Shown here: positions 47,516 to 59,562 of the stretch, in pieces
Numbering within the stretch: the stretch's first letter is position 1
Layout of the letters: the number at the start of each line of letters is the position of its first letter
Assembly (NCBI GenBank): GCA_010015655.1
Contig: ML976758.1
Location: 1-64,000, forward strand
Reading direction: 5' to 3'
Origin: Bimuria novae-zelandiae CBS 107.79
Taxonomy: Eukaryota; Ascomycota; Dothideomycetes; Pleosporales; Didymosphaeriaceae
DNA: 64,000 nucleotides
Notes under the pieces: generated by a model
What the model was told of the DNA's origin: nothing
What the model saw: the letters and a program-made list of their open reading frames with translations, nothing else
The model's database searches: none
Program-made: the position numbers and the translations under genes

Positions 47516-48019
47516 AGTTCAAGACATGAAGGTTCTATGTAAACACAGCTAATTCAAGATCTTTGCTTACATCCCAACTTCCTGCTAAAAGTCGCCTAGA
47601 AGCCCAAAAATGTGGCTAGAAACTCACGAACAGATCGCTGCGGGCGAGGATCTGACTCCCAGAACGGCTGGGCGGTCCGACGGTCGAAATGATGGAGGGC
47701 ACGGTTCAGACGTTTTTGCCTTGTTCAACCTTGCCAGTTATGAGCGGTTCGCTACAGTTATGCTAACTTAATCCGTCGACCTGCTAACTACACCAGGAAG
47801 GAGGCGCCGGAGTAAAATTTTCCGCCTGGAGATGGTCAACGGTCGCGGGCTTGGCTGCCCAGGCTTCTGCAACTTCCCCACAGACTGTGGAACCTTGCAT
47901 TCGTACCCCTCACGACCGGCTTGAGCGGGTACTGCAGCGTCAAGATCGCCTGTCACGACATATAACTGCGGCATAGCGGCCATTCTCCATGATGTATCGT
48001 CCTGCAATCTCTGCTCACA
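47516..48019. other. Upstream region of the alpha-galactosidase gene
   Basis: No gene was recognised. It likely contains the promoter of the downstream gene. Confidence 0.5.
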
Positions 48020-50288
48020 ATGGGTGTCGCTCGTGTGGTCGTTTCGTTGGCATTGCTTGCCGCAGTGTCTGTCGGCCAAGATGGTAGGCTGCTACCCATT
48101 CTTGCAGTTTTGGTTTGTCGATTAACATTGTACAGCTATATCGGCTGAGAGTACCAACTTTACTCTGACCGCTGACAATATGTCTTATCTTTTCCATGTC
48201 GACACGGAGTCTGGCGAACTGATTTCCGACCATTTCGGTTCCCCAGTCGACGACTTTACCCCAGCGGCATTCGTACTGCCGTGGGGCTGGCACGACAATT
48301 TGGCGAATTTGCGGAGAGAATTCCCCGATATCGGCCGGAGTGATCCCCGGTTGCCTGCAATCCATATACAGCACGCAGATGGAAACACAGTGTCTGCGTT
48401 ACTCTACCAATCGCACGAAGTAACACAAGGGAAACCAGTGCTACCAGGTCTCCCTGCTACCTACGGGAACGAGAGCGATGTGTCGACTCTGGCGGTGCGA
48501 TTATACGATAACGTATCAGATGTCTCAGCAGTGCTTTCCTACTCGATATTTCCCAAATACAACGCCGTCGCTAGAAGCTTCAGCATCATCAATAATGGAT
48601 CCAGTGACATTGTCATCAATAGAGCAGCGAGCTTCAGCACCGATTTCCCGAATTTGGACCTGGATCTAATTGAGGTCCAAGGCGACTGGTCACATGAGTT
48701 CAATCGGGTGAAGAGGAGAGTCGACTATGGCGAGACTACGATTCGGAGTACTGAGGGTTATTCCTCCCATCTATCCAATCCTTTCATAGCTTTGATGCCC
48801 CCCAGCACCACCGAAAGTTCTGGCGAAGTATGGGGCTTCAATTTGGTCTGGACCGGAAGCTTCGAGGCCACGACTGAAAGGTTTTCAAACGGCTTTGTCC
48901 GCGTACTCCTTGGGCTCAACTCTCTGCATACCAGTATCAAGGTGCAACCAGGCGAATCGTTTCAGTCACCTGAAGCAGTTGCGTTATATTCCACTGAAGG
49001 TGTGGGAGGCATGTCACGCTCATTCCATGAACTATACAAGAATCATCTATCTCGATCGAAGTTCACGCACCAGACGCGGCCTATCTTGCTTAACTCCTGG
49101 GAAGGTCTCGGGTTCGAGATCAACCAGACCTCCCTAGTCAGACTAGCGGGCGAAGCGGTAGAGCTCGGCATTCAGCTCTTCGTCAATGACGATGGATGGT
49201 TTGGCGAAAAGTATCCACGTAACAACGACTCATTGGGGCTCGGAGACTGGACACCAAATCCTCAGTACTTCCCCGATGGTCTTAGGCCGTATGTTGCAGA
49301 CGTCAACAACTTCACTGTTCTAAACTCGTCGGAGCCTCTTCAATTCGGTATCTGGGTCGAGCCTGAGATGGTCAATCCAAACAGTACGCTCTATCAAGAG
49401 CATCCCGACTGGGTTCTGCATGCGAGCACACATGCCAGGTCCCTTACCAGAAACCAGCTCGTACTCAACGTGGGCTTACCAGAAGTACAAGACTTCATCA
49501 TCAGCACAGTGTCGGGGCTCCTCGACTCTGCCAACATCCAGTATGTCAAATGGGACAACAACCGCGCAATGCACGAGCTCTCGCACCCATCGGATGAATA
49601 CAAATATATCCTTGGACTCTACCATGTCATTGAGAATCTTACGACGCGCTATCCTGACGTCCTGTGGGAAGGATGCGCCTCCGGTGGTGGTCGCTTTGAT
49701 GCTGGGCTGCTTCATTACTGGCCTCAGCATTGGACTTCGGACAACACCGATGCAAGCGACCGCCTGACGATTCAGCTGGGCACTTCACTCGTATACCCGC
49801 CTTCAGCAATGGGCTGTCACATCTCCAAAGCACCCAACGGCTTCAACCAGCGCAACATCAGCATCGAGTTCCGCGGGCACGTAGCAATGATGTGCGGCAG
49901 CTTCGGCTTGGAGCTCAACCCGGAGGAACTTACTGAACACGAAGCCGCAGCCATACCGTCCATTATGGCAGAAGCCAAGAGGGTCAATCCCGTCGTTATC
50001 TCTGGCGAATTCTACCGCCTGGCGCTACCGGATTACACGCCTTGGCCCGCAACGCAATTTGTTTCTGCGGATGGAAGCGAGAGCGTAGTCTTTGCGTTCC
50101 AGCAAAAGTACACTGTGAAGCCTGCCGCGCCGCCTGTCAAACTGCAGGGGCTTGATCCCAAGGCGAGGTACTTCAACGATTTGGATAATGGGACGTATAC
50201 GGGTGCTACTTATATGAATGGGGGTTTGAACATTCAATGGGATAGGGCGGACTATCAGAGTAAGATGATATGGTTGACGAAGCAGTAG
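48020..50288 (+). CDS. Secreted alpha-galactosidase, GH36
   Basis: The enzyme removes alpha-1,6-linked galactose from melibiose, raffinose-type sugars and galactomannan outside the cell. Exon 1 is 48020-48083, the intron 48084-48135 (GTAGGC...TACAG) and exon 2 is 48136-50288; together 738 residues, the normal fungal GH36 length. ATG 48020 opens a signal peptide (MGVARVVVSLALLAAVSVGQ). The N-terminal beta domain covers about 25-320. The barrel follows with LLNSWEG, VNDDGWFG, GIWVEPEMVNP, the nucleophile in YVKWDNNR (about D495), EGCASGGGRFD, and the acid/base in WTSDNTDA (about D557). A C-terminal beta domain ends at KMIWLTKQ. All residues expected are present, so it should be active. The Zn2Cys6 gene at 51141 may regulate it, but only neighbourhood suggests this. 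Confidence 0.95.
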
Positions 50289-51140
50289 GAATTCACAGGA
50301 AGTGATACGTTAGAAAAGGGTTAAGCAGATTCGTGTAATCCAAAGTTCGATTGCTTCTGCCCTAGATATCGATACAACCATAGCAACACATATCAATCAA
50401 ACATTTTAATCATTTTTATGGTCAGGGTCTCTCCTTTTCAATGGTACAGGCTTCAAATAAGGCGCAGGCGCTGCAGACGTAGCCGCCTTTCCGGTGGTTG
50501 TTGATGTAGTGGCGACGCTCAAATCTCTTCGGTGGAAAGACTTCTCAGGATCTCCTGAGCCGATAGAAACCGGTAAGACGACGACATGGAAGGCGTCCAT
50601 ACCTGCCTACTCGTCATTATCATCGATTTCCCAAACCATCCTGCTCGTCCCCTTGCCAGCCATCCTCATCCTCCGCTATATTACCCGTCGCGCTCCAATG
50701 ATGCGCATCGTCCTTCGCATCTTTGGGCAACTACTCCAGGATGCTCAATCCTATTGCATGCGTGCGAAAACCTGGACCAGACCGAAATGCAGGGAGGTCG
50801 AGTACTATTCCTTGCCTGTAACTGTGGTCGCTTACAGAGCGCCTCGTCACGTCCAAAGCTGGGTGGTTGAGAGACGCCCGACATGCTCGAGAATCTGCGT
50901 TCGATGAGACTATAAAAGTGCTGGCTTCTTCAGCGTCCAAGGAGATTCCCTGCTGTAGCTTGCTTGTGCCATGGTCTCAATCTCCCAGGATATTGTGAAT
51001 GAATGCGCACGTCGTCGATGATCGGTCCTGCGGCACGCATCTTCTCCGCCCCGAGACGACACAGGCCAAATCGTCGGGATTCAGCTGCCGCCTGCCTTCC
51101 CAATTTCGTACATCAATAACCTCAGGCGCCTGCAAGGGTA
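50289..51140. other. Intergenic, possible small minus-strand gene
   Basis: On the minus strand KDAKDDAHHWSATGNIAEDE (near 50680-50735) and PVSIGSGDPEKSFHRRDLSV (near 50510-50580) look weakly protein-like. No start, intron pair or family supports a gene model. Otherwise nothing was seen. Confidence 0.3.
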
Positions 51141-52774
51141 CTATTCCAACTGTTCGACCTCTGCCCACGCCACCGTCTTAAAAAAGTCGTCCCAATGGGT
51201 GCGAAACAGAGGCTCACCATGCGGTAAGTCCAGCCATAGAACCCTCTTGATTTGTAAGAATACGTCTTCCCACCCGTTCAGCGCCAATGAGGCAGCAATA
51301 GTGCCGGCTCGACTAGCAAACCATTGGTAGTCGGCAGTTCCAGTCGCAGCGACCAGACCAATGGCACAGAGCCACACATCGAGCGCATCGTAAATGCGAA
51401 AGTTCGAATCGAGTTGTTCAAGATGGGATGTATATTGAGTGACGATGTCTTGGAGTATGACGGCATGAGAGTAGTATGTCGGTCCTTGAATGATGAACAT
51501 GTATAGTACCAGCGCGAGGCGGATGGAATTCGAATACGGCGATGCTGGAGGTGCTTGAGGATCGGGAGAGATGGAGAATAGACGGTGAATGACGAAAATG
51601 GCCAGGTCGTGAAGATGTGTCGGTGCCAGTGGCGTGCGATTTGCTCGGTGGAAGACGTTTCGCAAACACATGAAGACGTTTTTGGTGCTCATATCCAAAT
51701 CGTCGTCACTTGCACACCATGTATTCCCGTCACTGGTAAAGGATTCCAGTTGCCACTCCGGAATAGGCGGTACGCCGCTCCCTGTCCCGGGGTCATCTTG
51801 TGCCTCGAATTGAGGCTGCCGCATCACGAGCATTGATACCCTGTCGACGCATCAGCATTATATCGGAGCAATTATGAGAATGACCCACCAACTCACCATC
51901 CTCGCTGTCAGAGGACTTGTTTGCCGCACTGCACTGATGCCACCCCTCATATTTACAAGCCGTCGGACACCATCGACATGCATCTGACCTACCTTGACAT
52001 TGCCCTTGCCGAACTAGAATGGTTCTATTAGTATATGTCTATTTGTATAGGGGAAATAGGCCAATGGGGTATGAGAGCTCACTTCTATAGCCGCAAGCGT
52101 GATAACAGAGTTCATGGTGCCGTCTTGCACAGCTAGCGATGTATCCTCGACTTTCCTTCGCAGAAGGGCGACAGAGTCAGCCATCAGCAGTTCCGATGTC
52201 TGGAAGCCTTTCTGGGCCCACAGCTCTTCGTCGAGACATGCTGTTTGGAGCGAAACGTGGAATAGTGCTGGATCTCGCAATGCAAGCGGCCTGCGTGGTA
52301 AGCAGATGGTGAGGACAAGTCCTTATCAAGGATCTTGAGAAACTTACCACCATGATATCAAGAAAGGATTGGATGTAGTGCTAAGATCCAGAGGGTAATA
52401 TTGAAACGCGATTTTGTGCAGAACTAGGCTGTTCAGTTAAGAGCTGATACAATGGCATCAAGATATCTCATACAAGTGTGAATGAGTCGCTGGACGTGTT
52501 CCCGGGGAAGTCGGGTCTGTGGGTAAGTGTCGAAGGGGTCCAGGTCGAGCGACCCAGGTCGGTAGTGGGTTAACGTGCCTGATGATCCCTCAGAAGACGA
52601 CATATTGTTACCATGGTGCCACTCTAGGACTCCCGGGAACCCGGTCGAGGGTTCATTGGCATAGGAGCATTTGAGTTTCCGCTTTCTGCAACGCGAGCAA
52701 CGTGGCAATTGGAGATCGCAACCGAGCTTTGACTTGGCACATGCGGCACACGATCTGCGAAGCGTTTGGCCCAT
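51141..52774 (-). CDS. Zn2Cys6 fungal transcription factor
   Basis: This is a predicted nuclear regulator binding CGG-type sites. Five exons (52774-52474, 52423-52348, 52290-52083, 52013-51897, 51815-51141) join to 458 residues. The binuclear cluster is C9-x2-C12-x6-C19-x6-C26-x2-C29-x6-C36, followed by a basic stretch. A middle region with PLDLSTTSNPFLISWW, LALRDPALFHVSLQTA, MHVDGVRRLV and MRGG is the usual layout of the DUF3468/fungal TF group. The C-terminus ends at EVEQLE. ATG 52774 puts the cluster at the N-terminus; an in-frame ATG further upstream (52918) is possible. For the last intron the acceptor GCGGCAG is used because the nearer one gives the wrong frame; this join is the least certain. 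It lies head away from the alpha-galactosidase gene, a possible target. Confidence 0.82.
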
Positions 52775-53470
52775 TGCGACGCGATCAAGCGCATGCGTCT
52801 TGTCTCTTGAGTGCGAGTTTTCGGGATTAAAGATGGTAGTAGAGGCGGATGGTACGAGATGCGCTTCACCCATGTCCGTAGGGATGGCGCTTAGACAAGA
52901 AATGACTAGGCCTTTCATCGGTTCGCGCGTTGCGTCCGCATGATCACCCAATCGCGAGCTTGAACACACTCACTATACCTATCTAGGCATCGGAGGTTAG
53001 TCTGTTCTGGGAACCACCTCGGGAAAACGACTCGCCCTTCAAGATGACCACTTTACGATTACGTAGAATGTTGCGGATTTTCGGATTCCCAAATAAACAC
53101 CTCTACCTATCTACTGGTTTGATTTAATATCTAGATATGATTTCGCAGGCAAAATGCCTACCTCCCGGAAATCACATCATGGCGAATCACATCAACTCAC
53201 GCCCCACATTTAAAGACGTTTTCCTTGGGCACGCGCGAAACACGAAAACATACTGAATTCAGGACTACCTAAAGTGACCTCCAAACAACTTGAGCGAGCA
53301 TCGTCCCACGATGCCTATTCACTCAAAGACCAAGGAAAAGACCCCATAACTCTGCAATTGGGTGGTGCGGACGTGCGGTGGACTTTCTCTTACGAAGCGA
53401 CCCGATGCACTTCACTCGATCAACCCCGTTTCCAACCATTTCGACTCCAACATGCACGCATTTGCGTCGC
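52775..53470. other. Intergenic between regulator and vWA gene
   Basis: It holds the promoter of the minus-strand regulator and the 3' side of the vWA gene. No further gene was recognised. Confidence 0.5.
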
Positions 53471-55927
53471 CTAGTAGCGGCCACCCGGTGGAGGAGCGCC
53501 GTACTGGGGCTGGCCAGGGTACCCTCCTGGACCACCCTGTGGCGGGCGGCCTTGCTGATATTGACCCTGACCCTGAGGCGGATAACCTTGGCCCTGAGGA
53601 GGATAACCCTGACCTTGAGGCGGCTGGCCGTAACCTTGTTGGGGTGGGTATCCTTGACCTGGGGGCGGCTGGCCGTAGGGAGTGCCGCCCGGTGGTCCTC
53701 CGCCGTATTGCTGGGGAGGACCTCCGTATCCGGATCCATGAGCTGGTCGGTTGGTCTTTTGATCCTGGGTGTCGTAGCTGGAATCGATGGCACCGAGGAG
53801 TAACTTTAAGATCCACATGTCGGGGGTTAGGTCGACTGGAGGATTCGCCCGTGACATTTCCTCTTGCTCATTCTCGAAGTCTGTATACTGTTAGGCAATG
53901 CGAGCTTTTAGAATCTTGAGGTCTGATACTTACTTGACGTGCAATCAATGAACTTATCCAGTTGCGGGTCCTCGTCGAGCTTTCCTAGAAATTGGCGTGC
54001 AGCCTGATCATTGCCCACCTGGGCAAATTGGAATGCAATACCACCAGGTGGTAGTGATTGAACGGCCTTGTTGATGACTTCGAAGACCTTATTCTGGGGC
54101 TCACCAGCCGGCTGTCCGTCGGTGACGGATAGGACAAGTACAGGCTTCCTGAATTGACCCGCGCGAGCCTTCCCGATGAGATCGTCGATGACCTTCTTCT
54201 CCAAGCTGGTTCCCATAGGTGTCAGACCCTTGAATTGCACGCCCCTCATAAGGCTTTCAATCTGAGCTTCCTGGGCTATGTGGTCACCCATGCCTGGAGC
54301 CAAATTCGTGTTCATGAATCGGATATTGATGCCGTCGGCATCGAACAGCGTGGCGGCGAAAGCAACTCGCTCGAGAATAAGTCGCAGGTCCTTGATCCGC
54401 TCGCCATTTTCTTCGAAGGCCATCGACCCAGAATCATCTATGACCTCATGAGCGCTTGTAAATTTACATACGAGGTATTGTGTACCTACCGATATACAGC
54501 ACAATGTCGTATAGCGCGAGCTTTACGACATCATTAGCCAGCTCCTTGGGGAGCCTCCATCGCTGAATGACTTGGCTGATGAGCTGAGGAGCTTTCTGGG
54601 CAATCTGGTCGATGACAGGCGAGCCTGGTGGGTAGAAGCTCTGGAGGTTTTTCTCTTGAATGCATGTCTGCAAGAGCTGGCGGTACGCAGCCGCATCGCC
54701 CGGTGGTCCCTGGAATGCGCTCGTCAGCGGCGCTCACCAACTTCATCAGTTGAAAAGCTCACCTGTTGCTGTGGAGCGCCTCCGTATTGGCCACCTGGGG
54801 GTGGAGCGCCGTACTGCTGGCCCGGTGGAGCGCCTTGCGCAGGTTGACCCTGCAGTCCGCTTGTTAGTAGGTACTCAAATGCGCTTCAAACAGCGCGCAA
54901 GCTCCGCTTCATAAATAATTCACGTCCATCAGGAACAGTGTGGAGCGAGCAGTTCGTGACAAGCAGTGCCTAGGATATTACGGACATATGGGTTCCCATA
55001 AGACGGCGCTGGCTGGCCATATTGGTTCTGTGCATAGGGTTGTGGTTGCTGTTGTTGGTACGGCTGCTGTTGTTGATATTGATTCGGTTGGCCATACGGT
55101 TGTTGATACATTTGGTTCTGTTGCTGGCCTGGGTAGGGCGACTGCGGTTGGCCTGGCGGCGGAGGTGGAGGTGGCCTGTTGTATCCAGACTGCGACTGAG
55201 GATACGGTGAATGCGAGCCGTAGGGTGTCTGGCTCGTTGCGGGAGAGTAGGGCGGTGAGAAGGGCGGATGGCCGGAGGCTGGACGATACGGCGGTGGGGC
55301 GGGCGGGTTCCCTGGCGGCATAGAAGACTGATAGCGGTTGTTATTAGGGGCGTAATTGTACGGTTGCTGGCCGCCGTAGTACGCCATGGTGATGGATGCA
55401 GAACACAGCAGGCTTGCGTGGTTCAGAACAAGGCGCACAAAGGGTTGCAGTCGTCTGGATCCGGGCACAAGGTCCAAAGAGAAGCGATGGCAAAGAATAC
55501 ACGCGTCGCACGGAGGCTGGCGCAGGACCGGGTGGCGTGAAGGTGGTGAAAGGCCGATGATGATGATGATGACGATGAAAGGGCATGCGACACAACAGAA
55601 AAGCTTACCTGTGGCGGGGCCCCTCCTGGGTAGGCCTGATACGATGATTGCTGCCCAGGCTGAGAAAGCACCGGTTAGCACGGCCTCGTGCTTCACGACA
55701 GACAAACTGCGAGGTGGACAGGAAGACTCACGTATCCGCCGGCTCCGCCTGGGGCTTGGCCCTGGGGAGGGTATCCGCCTCCTGGTGCGCCGCCCTGCGC
55801 TGCGGCGAGTTTACTTGCAAGCTGTTGCGTGCTGTTAGCACCGAGCACGATGACGTTCCGGTGCCTGACCGAGGGGCAAGGAGGGGTAGGTGCTTCTTCT
55901 GTTGCGAGCGCGACGACTTACACCCAT
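53471..55927 (-). CDS. Von Willebrand A (copine-like) domain protein with Pro/Gln-rich ends
   Basis: The role is unknown; vWA domains bind partners through a metal site. Eight exons (55927-55922, 55821-55732, 55659-55609, 55366-54986, 54849-54763, 54709-54490, 54437-53934, 53880-53471) join to 582 residues. The first exon would be only ATGGGT. Residues 1-205 are Gly/Pro/Gln/Tyr-rich (YPPQGQ, PYQQQQ). Next come AAYRQLLQTCIQEKNLQSFY and RWRLPKELANDVVKLALYD, then the MIDAS motif DDSGSM (about 279-284), ITD-like SVTDGQPAGEP, VGNDQAARQFLGKLDEDPQL, SRANPPVDLTPDMW and LLLGAIDSSYDT. The tail repeats GYPPQGQ. Exons 6-8 are certain; the 5' exons rest on frame and splice signals. The intron before exon 4 (243 bp) contains an in-frame ATG (MAYYGGQQPYN, 55387) that could be an alternative start. 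Confidence 0.82.
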
Positions 55928-58801
55928 GGCTGAAGCTGCTGGTTGCTGATTTGGATAATCTAAAGCTGTAGCAAGGCTGTGAAGATGGTTATCGCACGTT
56001 AGAAAGTGAACGTGGATAAATAGCAGCGAAGAGAAGGGTCAACTGGTGAGAAGCTGAGCCTGCGCCACCTGCCCCTCCATAAGCGACTGCCCAACCAACC
56101 ATTGGCTCACCATTCACTCTTGCCCCCTTGCTTGCAGACACAGCTGTCACCCAACGTTCCCAACCGGTAACGATTTGAGGCTGAGCATCACGTCAGGAGC
56201 GTTTGGGCACACCGTGTGCGATTTGCATCGGGTGGGGTCCGTAGTCTGATGAACGAGCGGGGTCCTGCAGAGAGTGTACAGCAAGTAGCATCCTCCCCAG
56301 ACATTGGGCCATCATTTTGTTGACACGTTGCATGACAATCTATGCCCTAAGCTCCCTCTCTGCAGTCTTCTACTTTCATGGGCATCCTTGCAGGGGTTTG
56401 AGGAACACACAGCCACACTGTCCCCACAGTGCTGCGCCATCGACGTTTTGATCTACGTAGGGCTCACGCCGAACAGCCGGCCGTAATCACAATCATTATG
56501 TCAAAAATTACGCCTAGAAATTTACATAACGTGTGACGGTTGCTAGCACCCGAATAGTCCCTGCCCGTCCAACACGCTGACCGCGTCGTCACAAGATACC
56601 TAGGTAGCACTCACGGGCACGAACAAGCTTCATCTGTGGTTATGGGTATGTCTGAATTCTTATATAATATCTTTTATCAAGTACAGGTACTTTCTCCTGC
56701 TTGACTACGGTTCTTCTTCTCAAAGTGGACTTCGGGCATAACATCCACTGCACAGTTAGGAGCATCAGACCCCTCGTGGATCCCTCCCAACCATCGACGT
56801 GCATCATTTTACTGAAAATGTCGGCCCTGCATTCATCTTAGCGCGATTGACACTTTCACTCGTAACATAAAACCAGTGTTCGAGGTTGCTAAGCCGGGCT
56901 AGGTACCGCCAACCTCGGGAAGACCAAGCCGTGCTAGACATGAAAAATCCTCAACGTTCAGTGAAAACACAGATGCCGATATGCTGACGGAAGTAATGCT
57001 TGAACTGAGCGCTCAGCCTCAACGAAGAGAGGTCGTCCTCTGCCATCCGATGGCCGAAAATTGCGTAATAACCAAGCCTTAATTTTTATAACTCTCCGCC
57101 CAACAGACATAACGTGATGCAGCTTGCTACAAGCCCGAAACGCCATCTCTTGCTTAGAAGTGGCCAATAGAGAGTATACGGTGAGCGGCTGTGCATAAAG
57201 CCAGTGGTGAGTCAGTCCTAGGTCAGCCTTTGGGGTAGCTTCGCCGTGCGCGTTTGCTTTCTTGTGGCGATCTTTGTGTCCATAGTGGATGGTCCTGGTT
57301 CCCAAAGACGTGTTCTCGATCGCTACGAGTACTCTTGTGGAGGGGTCCGTGTGCCTACGTCATTGTGCTGGCGTGCCTTAGGTTCCCACTCGGTCGGCTC
57401 GTCCCGCGCTGTCATCTGCCATCCTACCCATGGTATCAAGTCTTTCCGTGGTTTCGATTCGTCATTCCGTGCTGGCCATTATCAATGTCGGAAGTTCCGG
57501 GTACCAGGTTGAGCCTCTGGTAGTGATTATATAAAAAAAGGCGAATATTACAGATGTTGCGTCGAGAGAATGATAGAGTCGGAGAAGTGTGGCCTGCTAA
57601 ACCAGAAATGGAAGACGGACGGTAAGCCCCGGTGCACATCCGGCAAACGATCTGCTCTGCAATTGATAATTGGGGGAAACGGCGGACGTCGCATTGCAGA
57701 GTACGCATTCTACCTCACTTTCAGTCCTTCCCAGAGTTCCTCTGATGTAAGCTACACATCTTCCTAAGCCGGTTACTGCAAGTTTAGCGTACGTTACCTT
57801 CTGCACATATGAGCCCACTCTTGCAGCCGCGAAGTCCTCTTTAAGATGGAATTTGAAGCTAGTTGGGGAAATAAGCCACGCCACGTTGTTAAGTGGTCAA
57901 GGCAAGACGAACCGTCGTTCTTTAAACGTGCGGGATTGTATGGCGCTAAGGGACACTTTGCATCATATCGCGCAACGCTCCGTTGAGACTTGAGAAACGT
58001 AAGACTGAGCAAAGCGCCCTTGTAATCCTGATTCATGGAGGGGGCATGAACGCAAGGCGTTCGAATTTCGGAGATGCTGGCCGCTGAGTTTCAATTTGTC
58101 GCTTGCTGAGGAAGCGGGCCAGTCCACGGCACGGGCGTACACGGGCCGCACATCGCTCCAAACCCAGCCGTGATATCCCACGTCATTGATCCTACGTGGG
58201 AGGACAATGATTGCGAGTTTCATGCCTTTTAGCTGAGCCTTTCGAATTGCTCCACCCATGGTGCAAAAGATGACCTATGGGTGCAGTGATCCCAGCGTGG
58301 CATCGCGGTCGAAATTGTGGAAACGGGGAGGCACTTTGCTGCGCGAAAGAAGACCGTCGGGATGCTGCGTGTAAATATTCTGCGCAGGTTGCCGTTCTTG
58401 CTGACGGGCCGTCGTTCGCAGACACCAAAATGTAAGACCTGCCTCGGGAATCCGCAACAATGTGGAATAGAGAAGGGATCCCACTGTGCCAAGGATGAGC
58501 CTGTCTCTCCCAATCCAACATGGTGCAGTGTGTTTAACCATAGTCTCTAGTCGAAACAACGGTAGCGCGGACACAAGCTCTTGCGGAACACGGCCCGTTA
58601 TATGGATTCTTGACGGGTGTGCCACGGACAAGCCATGTCTTTGCGAACAATGATAATATACGAAACAAGACAAGGCCACTGTTGAAAAGAGGTCCAAATG
58701 TATTTTCGCGGCAAGCCGAAATCTAATACCTCATCTAAAGGTGGGACCTATGCCCGGGGAATCGTACTAGGAAAACAACGCTTCGTCTCGTATTCATCGT
58801 G
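55928..58801. other. Long intergenic stretch between vWA and Ras genes
   Basis: About 2.9 kb, GC-balanced. Many short frames on both strands lack motifs or plausible introns. The left side is the vWA promoter. I see no gene, RNA or repeat that I can support. Confidence 0.45.
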
Positions 58802-59562
58802 TCAAAGTATGGTGCACCTAGGCCGGTGGTTTCGTCTGTTCGGTCGCCCGCCGCGGCCGCCCTGTCGGCGTGGTCCATTAGGCCGTGGTGGTGGGTGTCG
58901 CTGGCGGTCCTTGTGTATGATTTGTCGACATAGGTCTACAAACACTTCGTCCACGTTCGCGCGGCGACGAGCACTTGCTTCGTAATAGGGTACACCGCCC
59001 CAGTCTTGCGACAACTTGAAAGCGCGTGCTCTTGGTACTGCTCGGTCGTCTTCGAGATCAGATTTGTTGCCTACCAAAACCATAGGGACGTGGTCGTCTT
59101 CCTTGATGCGTCGAATCTGCTCGCGTAGCTCCTGAAGTTCGTAAAGGGAAGACATGCTGGTAATAGAAAACACCAAGAGGAATCCTTGTCCAGTCTTCAT
59201 GTACAGCTCCCTCATGGCAGTAAATTGTTCAGTCCCAGCAGTGTCGAGAATCTCTAGAATGACGTGTCGACCCTAGGATAGGTTAGATGGTCACCCACAT
59301 TAAAGATAGACCAACGAACATCTACTTCGATCGCTTTCCGGTACGAGTCCTCTATTGTAGGATCATAACTCTCGATCCAGACATTTTGCACAAACTGGGC
59401 TTTACGAGAGTTAGTCTGTGGTTCCGACATTATAGTAACAGCGCTCACCAGTAAGACAACTTTTGCCCACACCGCCGGACTGTGTTCGTCAATATCGGAG
59501 TTTCGACAAAATAGGGGGACACTTGCCCCTAAAACCACAATGTGATACTCTCTTTGGCTCAT
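58802..59562 (-). CDS. RSR1: Ras-family GTPase, Rsr1/Bud1-type
   Basis: This is a small membrane-bound GTPase that marks growth sites and directs polarity in yeasts and hyphae. Exons 59562-59527, 59479-59449, 59399-59320 and 59272-58802 join to 205 residues. The first intron begins GCAAGT and ends ACACAG; only a GC-AG intron gives the P-loop GSGGVGKS (12-19) in frame. Further marks are YDPTIEDSY (switch I), ILDTAGTEQFTAMRELYMK (switch II), VLVGNKSDLEDD (NKxD) and YEASARRRANVDEVFVDLVRQ-like text. The C-terminus is rich in Arg/Pro and ends in CTIL, a geranylgeranylation box identical to that of yeast Rsr1. The tail between G domain and CAAX is short (about 35 residues), unlike yeast Rsr1 with about 100. 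All G boxes are intact. Confidence 0.9.

Noticed and set aside
53362..53919. Plus-strand frames of 185 and 141 codons
   Set aside because: They are antisense to the Gly/Pro/Gln repeats of the vWA gene tail.
54929..55705. Frame starting upstream of MAYYGGQQ as a separate 258-residue protein
   Set aside because: Its first part runs through intron sequence and its last residues run past a splice site; the middle is an exon of the vWA gene.
57246..57523. Overlapping frames of 88-89 codons
   Set aside because: They have no motif, no plausible start context and no continuation by introns.
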